Shown here piece by piece: positions 6,441 to 16,806 of a stretch of 26,942 nt of DNA (position 1 is its first letter; each line of letters opens with the position of its first letter). Position numbers and translations under genes: made by a program. This DNA comes from JBFKAV01 sp041621405 (GTDB taxonomy: Bacteria > Pseudomonadota > Alphaproteobacteria > Rhodobacterales > Rhodobacteraceae). The notes beneath the pieces are model-generated. The model did no database searches and had not been told where the DNA came from. It was given only the letters and a program-made list of their open reading frames with translations. The stretch is taken from NCBI GenBank assembly GCA_041621405.1, contig JBFKAV010000030.1, forward strand, positions 1-26,942. The letters run 5' to 3'.

Positions 6441-7640
6441 ATGAAGCGCGAAGAGGTCGACATCCTGGTCTCCGGCGGCGGCGTCGCCGGGCTCGCCGCG
6501 GCGGCCGCCTTCGGCACGGCCGGGTTCTCGGTGATCTGCGTCGACCCCGCACCCCCTGTCACCGAGCGCGACGCCGAGGGCGCCGATCACAGGACCACCG
6601 GTTTCCTGCAGCCCTCGCGGGAAGTCCTGCGCGCCGCGGGGCTCTGGGACCGCCTCGCGCCGCACGCCGCGGCCCTGCAGGTGATGCGCATCGTCGACGC
6701 CGGCGGCGAGGAACCCGAGCCCCGACTGGTCAAGGATTTCGACGCCGCCGAGATCTCCGACGAACCCTTCGGCTGGAACCTGCCCAACTGGCTCCTGCGC
6801 CGCGAGATGGCGGCCCGCCTCGAGGAGCTTGCAATCGTCAGCTTCCGCCCCGGCAGTGCCACCAAGGCGGTGCTGACCCGCGACGCCGAGGCGCTGGTCA
6901 CGCTTTCCGACGGCACCCGCATCGCAGCCCGGCTCCTCGTCGCCGCCGATGGCCGCGCCTCGCCGGTGCGCGAGGCGCTCGGCATCCCGGTCAGCACCAC
7001 GCGCTACGGCCAGAAGGCGCTGGCCTTCGCCGTCACCCACCCGATTCCGCACGGGCAGGTCTCGACCGAGATCCACCGCTCCGGCGGCCCGTTCACCCTG
7101 GTGCCGCTGCCCGACTACCAGGGCCTGCCTTCCTCCGCCGTGGTCTGGATGGAGCGCGGCCCGGAGGCGCTGCGGCTCTCGCGCCTGCCTGTCCCTGAGT
7201 TCGAGGCGGCGATGAGCACCCGCTCCTGCCACCTCTTCGGCCCGCTGACCCTGGCTTCGCGCATCACGCTCTGGCCGATCATCAGCCAGGTCGCCCGGCG
7301 TTTCCACGGGCAGCGCACGGCGCTCATCGCCGAGGCAGCGCATGTGGTGCCGCCGATCGGAGCGCAGGGACTCAACATGAGCCTCGCCGACCTGGCCAAG
7401 CTCCTCGACCTTGCCAACGCCGACCCGGCCGGCCTCGGCAGCGCGGCGATGCTTCAGGCCTATTCCCGCGGCCGCTGGCCCGAGGTCCGCGCCCGCGTGG
7501 CCGGAATCGACGCCCTGAACCGTGCCTCGATGCTCTGCGCCCCGCCGCTCCGCGACCTTCGCAAGAGCGTTCTCGACGCGCTCTACTCCGCCGCCCCCGT
7601 CCGCAAGGCCCTGATGCGGGCCGGCCTCGGGGTCAGGTAG
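6441..7640 (+). CDS. UbiH/UbiF/COQ6-family FAD-dependent hydroxylase
   Basis: A 399-residue flavoprotein monooxygenase, probably one of the ring hydroxylases of ubiquinone synthesis, acting at the inner membrane face with NAD(P)H and oxygen. The N-terminal Rossmann motif is ILVSGGGVAGLAAAAAF (residues 8-24). The middle motif is LLVAADGRASPVREALGI. The third FAD motif reads LIAEAAHVVPPIGAQGLNM (295-313), where family members usually have GDAAH; here Ala297-Glu298 replace Gly-Asp. ATG at 6441 follows GGAAGGAG (6424-6431), which decides against the TTG at 6408. Which ring position it modifies cannot be read from the sequence. A small hairpin follows its stop and separates it from the converging protease-like gene. 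Confidence 0.87.
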   Translation: MKREEVDILVSGGGVAGLAAAAAFGTAGFSVICVDPAPPVTERDAEGADHRTTGFLQPSREVLRAAGLWDRLAPHAAALQVMRIVDAGGEEPEPRLVKDFDAAEISDEPFGWNLPNWLLRREMAARLEELAIVSFRPGSATKAVLTRDAEALVTLSDGTRIAARLLVAADGRASPVREALGIPVSTTRYGQKALAFAVTHPIPHGQVSTEIHRSGGPFTLVPLPDYQGLPSSAVVWMERGPEALRLSRLPVPEFEAAMSTRSCHLFGPLTLASRITLWPIISQVARRFHGQRTALIAEAAHVVPPIGAQGLNMSLADLAKLLDLANADPAGLGSAAMLQAYSRGRWPEVRARVAGIDALNRASMLCAPPLRDLRKSVLDALYSAAPVRKALMRAGLGVR

Positions 7641-7652
7641 CGCCCGCTCTCG

Positions 7653-7693
7653 CCCGTTTCCAACTTCTCCCGCCGGAGGCGCCTCAGGGCGCC
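7653..7693. repeat. Diverged intergenic repeat copy with GC-rich hairpin between converging genes
   Basis: The stem GGCGCC-TCAG-GGCGCC (7678-7693) sits between the stops of the ubiH-like gene (7640) and the protease-like gene (7708). It is preceded by CCCGTTTCCAA (7653-7663), which is identical to 11 bases of the repeat after glyS. It may serve both genes as a terminator, but there is no T-run and the similarity stops after 11 bases. Confidence 0.35.
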
Positions 7694-7707
7694 GCCAGCG
7701 CAGCGGG

Positions 7708-9432
7708 TCAGTTCCAGCAGGAGACGAGCACCGTCATCCCCATCGCCGCCTCCGTGATGTCCTCGGGCGCCATCGCGCCGGCCTCGCCACCGGTTGCGAC
7801 CCTGATCCCCTGCGCCGACAGGAAGTCCGACGCCACCCCCGCCTTCGCGGCGAAGCGCACCCCGGGCGGCATCTGGCGGTTGCCGTCCCCGGAGCCGGGC
7901 AGGAGCACGCCCGCAACCTGTCCGGCCGGATCGAAGACCGGCCCGCCGGCCTCGCCCGGCTCGGTCTCGGCCTGCAGCCGGATCAGCCCGGCTTCGCCGG
8001 AAAGTCCGCTCAGGTCCTCCACCGTGCCGAAGGTCAGCGTCGCCGCGGGCAGGGCCGGGCCGAACGGATAGCCGGCCACCGCCGCCTTGGCGCCGATCCG
8101 TGGCTCGGCAGGGGCGAGCGCCGCCACCCGCACCGGCGCGAGCGGCACCGCGGGGCGCAAGAGCGCGAGCCCCGAGGCGGCGTCGGTCGCCGCCACTTCG
8201 GCATCGTAGAGGTCGTCGAGCGTGACGCGGGCGCAGCCCTCCACCGCCTCGGCCACCGTCAGCACCGCGCCCCTGGCGTCGACATAGACGCCCGAGCGCG
8301 TGCGCTCGGGCTGCCGGATCTCGAGCCCCGACAGCAGGTCGCGCGACTGCGCGGCCTCCTCGGCGCCGAGCGTCGGGTCGAGCGCCGGCCCGGTAGAGCG
8401 CAGCGTGTCGCGCATGATCGCAACCGCGCGGGCCATGCGCGCCTCGGCCTCGGGCGGGTAGATCAGCGTGAACCCCTTGACCATGCCGTCCTCGAGCCGC
8501 GCGTAGGTATGGCTGTGCAGCTCGGCATTCTGCCCGGTCAGCGTGAAGCTCGCCCCCTGCCGCTCGCGGAAGCCCTGAAGCGGCACGATCTCGAGCGTCT
8601 GCATCACGTCGTAGAGCCCGTCGAGCGTGGCCTGGGTGCCGTCCTGGCTGATCAGCAGCACGCGGATCCCCGAGCCGTCCTTCTCGCGGTAGCGCACCAA
8701 GGGCGGCGCATAATCGTCGAATTCGACCAGCCCGATCGGCATCTCGATCTCGATCCCGGCCCGCTGCTCGAGCACGCGGCCGAGGCCCAGCGCCGCCAGC
8801 TCGTTCCTGTAGGCGTCGAGCAGCTCGGCACGCTGCGCAGAGGTCAGTATGCCGGTCGCTTCGTAGCCCTTGGCCCCCTGCCAGGACGCCATCGAGGCTC
8901 GGGTGCCGCGACCGAAGGCACCGTCGATGGCGCTGTCGTAGAAGCCGAACCACTGCAGCGCGGTCTGCAGCGCCATCCGCTCCTCGCCGGTGAGCAGCGC
9001 CTCGCTGCGCCGGGCCTCGGCCGGGGTCTCGTCGGGCAGGGTCTCGGGCGCGGGCACCACCGCGATCACCTGGTCGGGATCGGTCCGCGGCGCGGCCGAC
9101 CCGGCGCCGGTTGCCCCCACCGGCCAGAACCGGTCCCGGAAATTGCCGCCGTCGGAGACGAAACTGTCGCCCGGGATGAGCCGCTCGGCGCGCAACGCGA
9201 AGAGCCGGTTCGCCGCGGCTTCGGCAGGATAGGGCCCAAGCGCGATCCCGTACCAGCCCGAGGACAGGCGGTAGCCGCTCACGTCCGGAAACGCCGCGCT
9301 CCAGGCGCGCGCGCGCGCCTCGGCATCGGCCAGGGTCGACAGGGCCTCGATCTGCACCCAGGCCTCCTGCCCGCGCGCCGCCCCGGCAGCGAACCAGGCC
9401 GCCGCCAATATCGTTAGAAGGAATCTCGTCAT
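7708..9432 (-). CDS. Exported SPOR-like / peptidoglycan-binding protein with inactive trypsin-like domain
   Basis: A 574-residue protein starting at ATG 9432 with the signal peptide MTRFLLTILAAAWFAAGAA, so it is periplasmic. Longer readings lose the signal peptide and cross the promoter. Residues 24-95 look SPOR-like (WVQIEALSTLADAEARA then YGIALGPYPAEAAANRL). Residues 146-208 are a peptidoglycan-binding-like domain (WFGFYDSAIDGAFGRGTRAS). Residues about 240-340 are an unrecognised segment. Residues about 380-535 are a trypsin/HtrA-like fold in which all three catalytic positions are changed. The His site reads LTVAEAVEGC (Glu395), the Asp site SGLALL (Gly421) and the Ser site GEAGGPVF (Ala495). 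It is therefore predicted to bind but not cut. The last residues, VSCWN, include a lone C-terminal cysteine region. It is divergent from glyQ. The promoter is weak in its -35 (see 9479-9507). Confidence 0.85.
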   Translation of the reverse strand: MTRFLLTILAAAWFAAGAARGQEAWVQIEALSTLADAEARARAWSAAFPDVSGYRLSSGWYGIALGPYPAEAAANRLFALRAERLIPGDSFVSDGGNFRDRFWPVGATGAGSAAPRTDPDQVIAVVPAPETLPDETPAEARRSEALLTGEERMALQTALQWFGFYDSAIDGAFGRGTRASMASWQGAKGYEATGILTSAQRAELLDAYRNELAALGLGRVLEQRAGIEIEMPIGLVEFDDYAPPLVRYREKDGSGIRVLLISQDGTQATLDGLYDVMQTLEIVPLQGFRERQGASFTLTGQNAELHSHTYARLEDGMVKGFTLIYPPEAEARMARAVAIMRDTLRSTGPALDPTLGAEEAAQSRDLLSGLEIRQPERTRSGVYVDARGAVLTVAEAVEGCARVTLDDLYDAEVAATDAASGLALLRPAVPLAPVRVAALAPAEPRIGAKAAVAGYPFGPALPAATLTFGTVEDLSGLSGEAGLIRLQAETEPGEAGGPVFDPAGQVAGVLLPGSGDGNRQMPPGVRFAAKAGVASDFLSAQGIRVATGGEAGAMAPEDITEAAMGMTVLVSCWN

Positions 9433-9478
9433 ACTCGTCCCGCGTCGTGCGGCCCCTGCTCGTGACCATCTGCGGCGG

Positions 9479-9507
9479 ACCCTAGCAGAGCCGCGGGCCT
9501 CTGATAA
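9479..9507 (-). promoter_or_regulatory. Possible promoter of the pseudoprotease gene
   Basis: On the minus strand a clear TAGGGT -10 (9484-9479) has only TTATCA at the -35 position (9507-9502) with a 17-base spacer. A weak -35 may mean dependence on an activator. The predicted leader is about 40 bases. Confidence 0.35.
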
Positions 9508-9529
9508 ATCCCCCGCGAAGCACCGCCGA

Positions 9530-9558
9530 TTGACCCGTCCGCGAGTGTTGCCTAAGGA
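9530..9558 (+). promoter_or_regulatory. Predicted promoter of the glyQ operon
   Basis: TTGACC (9530-9535), 17 bases and TAAGGA (9553-9558). The predicted start near 9565 leaves a leader of about 29 bases. I see no T-box structure. Confidence 0.5.
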
Positions 9559-9593
9559 GACCGGGCCCAAGCCGCCCGAGGTCCCGAAGGCCA

Positions 9594-10514
9594 ATGCCCG
9601 CGAACACGCCGAAGAGTTTCCAGGAGATCGTCCTGCGCCTCCAGGCCTACTGGGCAGCGAAGGGATGCGCCGTGCTCCAGCCCTACGACATGGAGGTCGG
9701 CGCGGGAACGTTCCACCCGGCCACCACGCTCCGCGCCCTGGGCACGCGCCCCTGGGCCGCGGCCTACGTCCAGCCCTCGCGCCGGCCGACCGACGGCCGC
9801 TACGGCGAGAACCCCAACCGGCTGCAGCACTACTACCAGTTCCAGGTGCTCATCAAACCCTCGCCGCCCGACCTGCAGGCGCTCTACCTCGGCTCGCTCG
9901 AGGCCATCGGCATCGACACCGGCCTGCACGACATCCGCTTCGTCGAGGACGACTGGGAAAGCCCCACCCTCGGCGCCTGGGGCCTCGGCTGGGAGGTCTG
10001 GTGCGACGGCATGGAGGTGACCCAGTTCACCTACTTCCAGCAGGTCGGCGGCCACGATTGCCGCCCGGTCTCGGGCGAGCTCACCTACGGGCTCGAGCGG
10101 CTGGCGATGTACGTGCTAGGCGTCGACCACGTGATGGAGATGCCGTTCAACGACCCCGACGCGCCGATTGCGCTGAGCTACGGCGACGTCTTCCGCCAGA
10201 CCGAGGAGGAGTACTCGCGCCACAACTTCGACGCGGCCTCGACCAAGATGCTGTTCGGCCATTTCGAGGACGCCGAGGCCGAATGTGCATGCCTCCTCGA
10301 GGCGCCGGAGGTGGATCCCAAGACCGGCAGGCGCATCGTCATGGCGCACCCGGCCTACGACCAGTGCATCAAGGCCAGCCACCTATTCAACCTCTTGGAC
10401 GCCCGCGGCGTGATCTCGGTGACTGAACGACAGGCCTACATCGGCCGCGTCCGCGCGCTCGCCAAGCGCTGCGCCGACGCTTTCGTGACCACCGAAGCGG
10501 GGGGAGCGGCGTGA
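9594..10514 (+). CDS. glyQ: Glycyl-tRNA synthetase alpha subunit
   Basis: A 306-residue alpha subunit of the bacterial alpha2beta2 glycyl-tRNA synthetase, which activates glycine with ATP and charges tRNA-Gly. The length and the whole sequence follow the family: FQEIVLRLQAYWAAKGCAVL at the N-terminus, then PYDMEVGAGTFHPATTLR, YVQPSRRPTDGRYGENPNRL, the catalytic core FVEDDWESPTLGAWGLGWEV, and GMEVTQFTYFQQVGG. ATG at 9594 follows GAAGG. The stop overlaps the start of the next gene (GTGA, 10511-10514), so translation is probably coupled. glyS follows one gene later. No unusual features are seen. Confidence 0.98.
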   Translation: MPANTPKSFQEIVLRLQAYWAAKGCAVLQPYDMEVGAGTFHPATTLRALGTRPWAAAYVQPSRRPTDGRYGENPNRLQHYYQFQVLIKPSPPDLQALYLGSLEAIGIDTGLHDIRFVEDDWESPTLGAWGLGWEVWCDGMEVTQFTYFQQVGGHDCRPVSGELTYGLERLAMYVLGVDHVMEMPFNDPDAPIALSYGDVFRQTEEEYSRHNFDAASTKMLFGHFEDAEAECACLLEAPEVDPKTGRRIVMAHPAYDQCIKASHLFNLLDARGVISVTERQAYIGRVRALAKRCADAFVTTEAGGAA

Positions 10515-10975
10515 ATGGCAAATTCGTCGCAGGCGCCATCGTGATCGTCGCGGCCTTCGCCGGGGCGGCGATGTATTACCTGCAGGTCTACGCCTATTAC
10601 GAGCCGGTCGCTACGGTGCGCGAGATCTCCGTCACGACCATTGGTGGCACCGTCGAATCCTTGCTCGTGGAGAACTTCGTGGGGATCGACGCCGAAAGCT
10701 CGCCCCTGCGCTTCCGCGCCTGCTTCACCGTGCCGGTCTCGCTCGGCACGATGACCGAGAGCTTCGAGATCGCCGAGGAAGCGGTGCCCCTGAACGGCCC
10801 CGGCTGGTTCGACTGCTACGACGCCACCGAAGTCGGCGCAGCGCTCGAATCAGGCGACGCGGTCGCCTTCGTCGGCGAGCGCGAGGTGCACCCGGGCGTA
10901 GACCGTCTCCTCGCCGTGATGCGCGACGGCCGCGGCTTCGCCTGGCACCAGCTGAACGCACCGCTGGAGAACTGA
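10511..10975 (+). CDS. DUF6446-like membrane-anchored protein between glyQ and glyS
   Basis: A 154-residue protein with one N-terminal helix (KFVAGAIVIVAAFAGAAMYY, residues 4-23) that acts as an anchor or uncleaved signal. A soluble, probably periplasmic domain of about 130 residues follows, with YLQVYAYYEPV just after the helix. Two cysteines are present, in RFRACFTVP and WFDCYDATE, and could form a disulfide. I associate the pattern with DUF6446, seen at this position in Rhodobacteraceae, but that is from memory. It starts with GTG inside the glyQ stop and ends one base before the glyS start, so it is embedded in a glycyl-tRNA synthetase operon. No biochemical function is known to me, and a link to tRNA charging is only inferred from position. 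Confidence 0.75.
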   Translation: MNGKFVAGAIVIVAAFAGAAMYYLQVYAYYEPVATVREISVTTIGGTVESLLVENFVGIDAESSPLRFRACFTVPVSLGTMTESFEIAEEAVPLNGPGWFDCYDATEVGAALESGDAVAFVGEREVHPGVDRLLAVMRDGRGFAWHQLNAPLEN

Positions 10976-10976
10976 C

Positions 10977-13151
10977 ATGCCCGATCTCCTGATCGAACTC
11001 TTCTCCGAGGAGATTCCGGCGCGGATGCAAGCCAGGGCCCGAGAGGACCTTCGGCGCCTCGTCACCGACGGCCTCGTCGAGGCCGGCCTCACCTACGCCC
11101 ACGCCGCCGCCTTCTCGACGCCGCGCCGGCTGACGCTGGCGGTGGAGGGGCTCAGCCCCGAGAGCCCGACGCTCCGCGAGGAGCGCAAGGGCCCACGCGC
11201 CGACGCGCCCGCCCAGGCGATCGAGGGCTTCCTGCGCTCGACCGGCCTTACTCGCGAGCAGCTGGAGGCCCGTGACACCGGCAAGGGGGAGATCCTCTTC
11301 GCGGTGATCGAACGCCCCGGCCGCCCGGCGGCGAAGATCGTCGCAGAGGTGCTCGGCCGCACGATTCGCGACTTCCCCTGGCCGAAGTCGATGCGCTGGG
11401 GCGCAGGCTCCCTGCGCTGGGTGCGCCCCCTGCACGCGATCCTCTGCCTCCTCGCCACCGAGGCCGGCGCCGAGGTGGTCCCGTTCGAGATCGACGGGCT
11501 CAAAGCCTCCGACACCACCGAGGGCCACCGCTTCATGTCGCCCGGCCGCTTCCCCGTCGCCTCATTCGAGGACTACGCGGCGAAGCTGAAGCGCGCCCAC
11601 GTCATCCTCGACCCCGCCGAGCGCGAGGCCCGCATCCAGCATGAGGCCGAGCACCTGGCCTTCGCCGCCGGGCTGGAACTGGTGCCCGACCGGGCGCTCC
11701 TCGCCGAGGTCGCGGGCCTCGTCGAATGGCCGGTCGTGCTCTCGGGCGAGATCGGCAAGGAGTTCCTCGCGCTCCCCCCCGAGGTGCTCCAGACCTCGAT
11801 GCGCGAGCACCAGAAGTTCTTCTCCCTCCGCGACCCCGCCACCGGCCGCATCGAGCGCTTCGTCACGGTCGCCAACCGCGAGACCGCCGACCACGGGGCG
11901 ACGATCCTTCAAGGAAACGCCAAGGTCCTCGCCGCCCGCCTGTCGGACGCAAGGTTCTTCTGGGATAACGACCTCAGGACTGTGCGGACGATTGGGATGA
12001 AGGAGATGGCCAAGGGCTTGGCGAAGGTGACGTTCCACAACAAGCTCGGCAGCCAGCTGGACCGTGTGAAGCGAATTGCTGCTCTTGGGCAAGAGATCGC
12101 GAAACACATCCCCGGCGCAAAGCCCGATCTCGTCGTGGAGGCCGCCGAAATCTGCAAGGCCGACCTCCTGTCCGAGATGGTCGGCGAGTTCCCAGAGCTC
12201 CAGGGCCTGATGGGCCGCTACTACGCCGAGGCCGCAGGCCACGACGACGGCGTGCCCGAGGCCTGCGAGATGCACTACAAGCCGCTCGGACCCTCCGACG
12301 CCGTCCCCGTGGCGCCGCTTTCCGTCGCCGTCGCGCTCGCCGACAAGATCGATACGCTGACCGGCTTCTGGGCCATCGACGAAAAGCCGACCGGCAGCAA
12401 GGACCCATTTGCGCTGAGAAGGACGGCGCTGGGAGTGATCCGGTTGGCCCTGGCTAATGGTCTACGGCCGTCGCTGCTTGGAGTTCTTTCGACCCATCTC
12501 AAAGCCATCTCCAAGCAGTCTCACGAGCGAAGGCTTGCGGAAGCACAGGAGGCACCTGGGCTTTCCCTCGTAGCAAGTGGCTCGGTTACATCTGAGTTTC
12601 AAGGGAAACAGGTTTCAACAACGGTGCTCGACCTCCTCGCCTTCCTCCACGACCGCCTCAAGGTCCACCTCCGCGACGAAGGCATCCGCCACGACGTGAT
12701 CGACGCCGTCCTCGCCATGCCGGGAAGCGACGACCTCACCCTGGTGGTCAAGCGCGCCGAGGCCCTCGCCGCCTTCCTGAAAACCGACGACGGCGAGAAC
12801 CTGATCCTCGGCTTCAAGCGCGCCAACAACATCCTGACCCAGGCCGAGGAGAAGGACGGCGTCGAATACTCCTACGGCGCCGACCCCAAGTTCGCCGAGG
12901 ACCCGACCGAGATCGCGCTCTTCGACGCGCTCGACCGCGCCGAGGCCGAGATCGCGCCGGCGATGGAGGCCGAGGACTTCGGCCGCGCCATGGCCGCCAT
13001 GGCGCGGCTGCGCAAACCCATCGACGCCTTCTTCGACACCGTCCAGGTCAATACCGATAACCAGACGATCCGCCGCAACCGGCTCAACATGCTGCACCGG
13101 ATCCGCGCGATCTGCCTCTCGGTGGCCGACCTGACCAAGCTGGAAGGCTGA
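10977..13151 (+). CDS. glyS: Glycyl-tRNA synthetase beta subunit
   Basis: A 724-residue beta subunit that binds tRNA-Gly and completes the GlyQS enzyme; E. coli GlyS is 689 residues. It begins MPDLLIELFSEEIPARMQA, the family hallmark, and continues with FSTPRRLTLAVEGL, FPWPKSMRWGAGSLRWVRP and FRFMS-like GHRFMSPGRF. Later come MREHQKFFSLRD, SDARFFWDNDLRTV, EFPELQGLMGRYYA and, near the end, the anticodon-binding DALR-type region (VNTDNQTIRRNRLNMLHRI). The segment encoded at about 12411-12626 (residues 479-550) is an extended, poorly family-like linker (STHLKAISKQSHERRLAEAQ and on). Its codon use differs sharply from the rest: about 32 of 72 codons end in A or T. A weaker patch lies at about 11980-12095. 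The gene starts 2 bases after the preceding stop. A hairpin repeat begins directly after its stop codon. Confidence 0.97.
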   Translation: MPDLLIELFSEEIPARMQARAREDLRRLVTDGLVEAGLTYAHAAAFSTPRRLTLAVEGLSPESPTLREERKGPRADAPAQAIEGFLRSTGLTREQLEARDTGKGEILFAVIERPGRPAAKIVAEVLGRTIRDFPWPKSMRWGAGSLRWVRPLHAILCLLATEAGAEVVPFEIDGLKASDTTEGHRFMSPGRFPVASFEDYAAKLKRAHVILDPAEREARIQHEAEHLAFAAGLELVPDRALLAEVAGLVEWPVVLSGEIGKEFLALPPEVLQTSMREHQKFFSLRDPATGRIERFVTVANRETADHGATILQGNAKVLAARLSDARFFWDNDLRTVRTIGMKEMAKGLAKVTFHNKLGSQLDRVKRIAALGQEIAKHIPGAKPDLVVEAAEICKADLLSEMVGEFPELQGLMGRYYAEAAGHDDGVPEACEMHYKPLGPSDAVPVAPLSVAVALADKIDTLTGFWAIDEKPTGSKDPFALRRTALGVIRLALANGLRPSLLGVLSTHLKAISKQSHERRLAEAQEAPGLSLVASGSVTSEFQGKQVSTTVLDLLAFLHDRLKVHLRDEGIRHDVIDAVLAMPGSDDLTLVVKRAEALAAFLKTDDGENLILGFKRANNILTQAEEKDGVEYSYGADPKFAEDPTEIALFDALDRAEAEIAPAMEAEDFGRAMAAMARLRKPIDAFFDTVQVNTDNQTIRRNRLNMLHRIRAICLSVADLTKLEG

Positions 13152-13215
13152 CCCCCTTCCCCGTTTCCAAATACCCTCGGGGGAGCGCGAGGGGGCAGAG
13201 GAGCCCCCTCGCTCC
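13152..13215 (+). repeat. Intergenic hairpin repeat, copy 1, after glyS
   Basis: Starting at the first base after the glyS stop: CCCCCTTCCCCGT, then TTCCAAATACCCTCGGGGG, then the hairpin CGAGGGGGC-agagga-GCCCCCTCG (13188-13196 with 13203-13211), and an outer GGAG/CTCC pair. A second copy lies at 25631-25692 in the other orientation. It probably works as a transcription terminator or mRNA 3' end, although no T-run follows. Confidence 0.65.
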
Positions 13216-13253
13216 GCCGCCCGCACCCGCGCATCCGACCGGAAATGCAGCGC

Positions 13254-13281
13254 TTGCTTGGCACCGGGCCTCGCGTATGCT
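13254..13281 (+). promoter_or_regulatory. Predicted promoter of the dikinase-like gene
   Basis: TTGCTT (13254-13259), 16 bases and TATGCT (13276-13281). The predicted start near 13288 is followed at once by AAAGGAG (13291-13297), placed correctly for the GTG at 13307. Confidence 0.5.
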
Positions 13282-13306
13282 GTGACCGCGAAAGGAGCAC
13301 GCCGCA

Positions 13307-15880
<2,574 letters not shown>

Positions 15881-16055
15881 CACTCCCGCGCCGGTAGTTT
15901 CGCGCCGGTCTTCTCGGCGAGTTCCCGCCGATTCCAGCCCTCCGCAGCCACCCGTATGGACCCACCGGCGCCCTTCGGCTATCCGCCGCGCCGCTGGGGG
16001 CTTGGAGGGAGAGGGCTGGGCCCCCGCTGCTGGAAGAAGTAACGGGACAAACCAA

Positions 16056-16733
16056 ATGCGCTCGCTCAGACTCTGGGCCGCAGGCCTCATGGCCATTGCG
16101 GTTCTGGCCGGCCATGTGTCGGCCGACGAAACGCTCAGCCAGTCCAACGACCCCACCGCCGCCGTCGATGCCGGTCTCGCCACCCTGCTCGCCTCCGAAC
16201 GCGCGGCCATCGGCCGGATCGACGCCGCGGCGCTGTCGCGGCTCGAACCCAGGCCCGCGCGCGCCCGCAGGGGCCGGCCCGGCGAGGTTCGCCACGATGC
16301 GGACTGGCTCGCCGCCCAGCCCGCCGCTACCGGCGGCGCGGAATGGCGATGTCTGGCCGAGGCGCTCTATTTCGAGGCGCGCGGCGAGACCGTGGCAGGC
16401 CAGTTCGCGGTCGCCGAGGTGATCCTCAACAGGCGCGACCTGCAGGCCTATCCCGCCACCGTTTGCGGCGTCGTCAAACAGGGCACCGGCCGGCGCTTCG
16501 CCTGCCAGTTCTCCTATACCTGCGACGGCCGCGCCGACCGCATCAGGGAGCCCGCAGCCTTCGAGCGCGCGGGCAAGATCGCCCGGGCGATGCTCGATGG
16601 CGCGGCGCGGGCGCTGACCGAGGGCGCGACCCACTTCCACACGACCGCCGTCCGCCCCCGCTGGGCGCGCCGCTTCCCGCAGACGGCGCGGATCGGCAGC
16701 CACCTGTTCTACCGCCAGCCGGTGCGCGGCTGA
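16056..16733 (+). CDS. Exported SleB-type cell wall hydrolase
   Basis: A 225-residue periplasmic protein with the signal peptide MRSLRLWAAGLMAIAVLAGH, cleaved near VSA-DE. A linker of about 70 residues is followed by a Hydrolase_2 (SleB/CwlJ) domain at about 97-220. The core motif is CLAEALYFEARGE, in which Glu107 is the expected catalytic residue of a lytic transglycosylase-like reaction on peptidoglycan. FAVAEVILNRRDL, ACQFSYTCDG and GATHFHTT follow the family. Four cysteines (99, 137, 150, 156) fit periplasmic disulfides. ATG at 16056 was preferred to 16002 because it gives the signal peptide directly. It has GC-rich upstream sequence of 175 bases with GGGGGC/GCCCCC that can pair, but I cannot place a promoter. 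glmM lies 73 bases downstream. Confidence 0.9.
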   Translation: MRSLRLWAAGLMAIAVLAGHVSADETLSQSNDPTAAVDAGLATLLASERAAIGRIDAAALSRLEPRPARARRGRPGEVRHDADWLAAQPAATGGAEWRCLAEALYFEARGETVAGQFAVAEVILNRRDLQAYPATVCGVVKQGTGRRFACQFSYTCDGRADRIREPAAFERAGKIARAMLDGAARALTEGATHFHTTAVRPRWARRFPQTARIGSHLFYRQPVRG

Positions 16734-16806
16734 CCGCCAAAGGGGGCTCACGTCCGTCGCCGCACGTGGTAGAAGAGGCGCGAGGCCACGGCAGAGGGAC
16801 ACCAAC

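Noticed and set aside
5586..7343. Open frame of 585 codons on the minus strand opposite the nucleotidase and hydroxylase
   Set aside because: It is a shadow of two genes with complete catalytic motifs and shows no recognisable motif itself.
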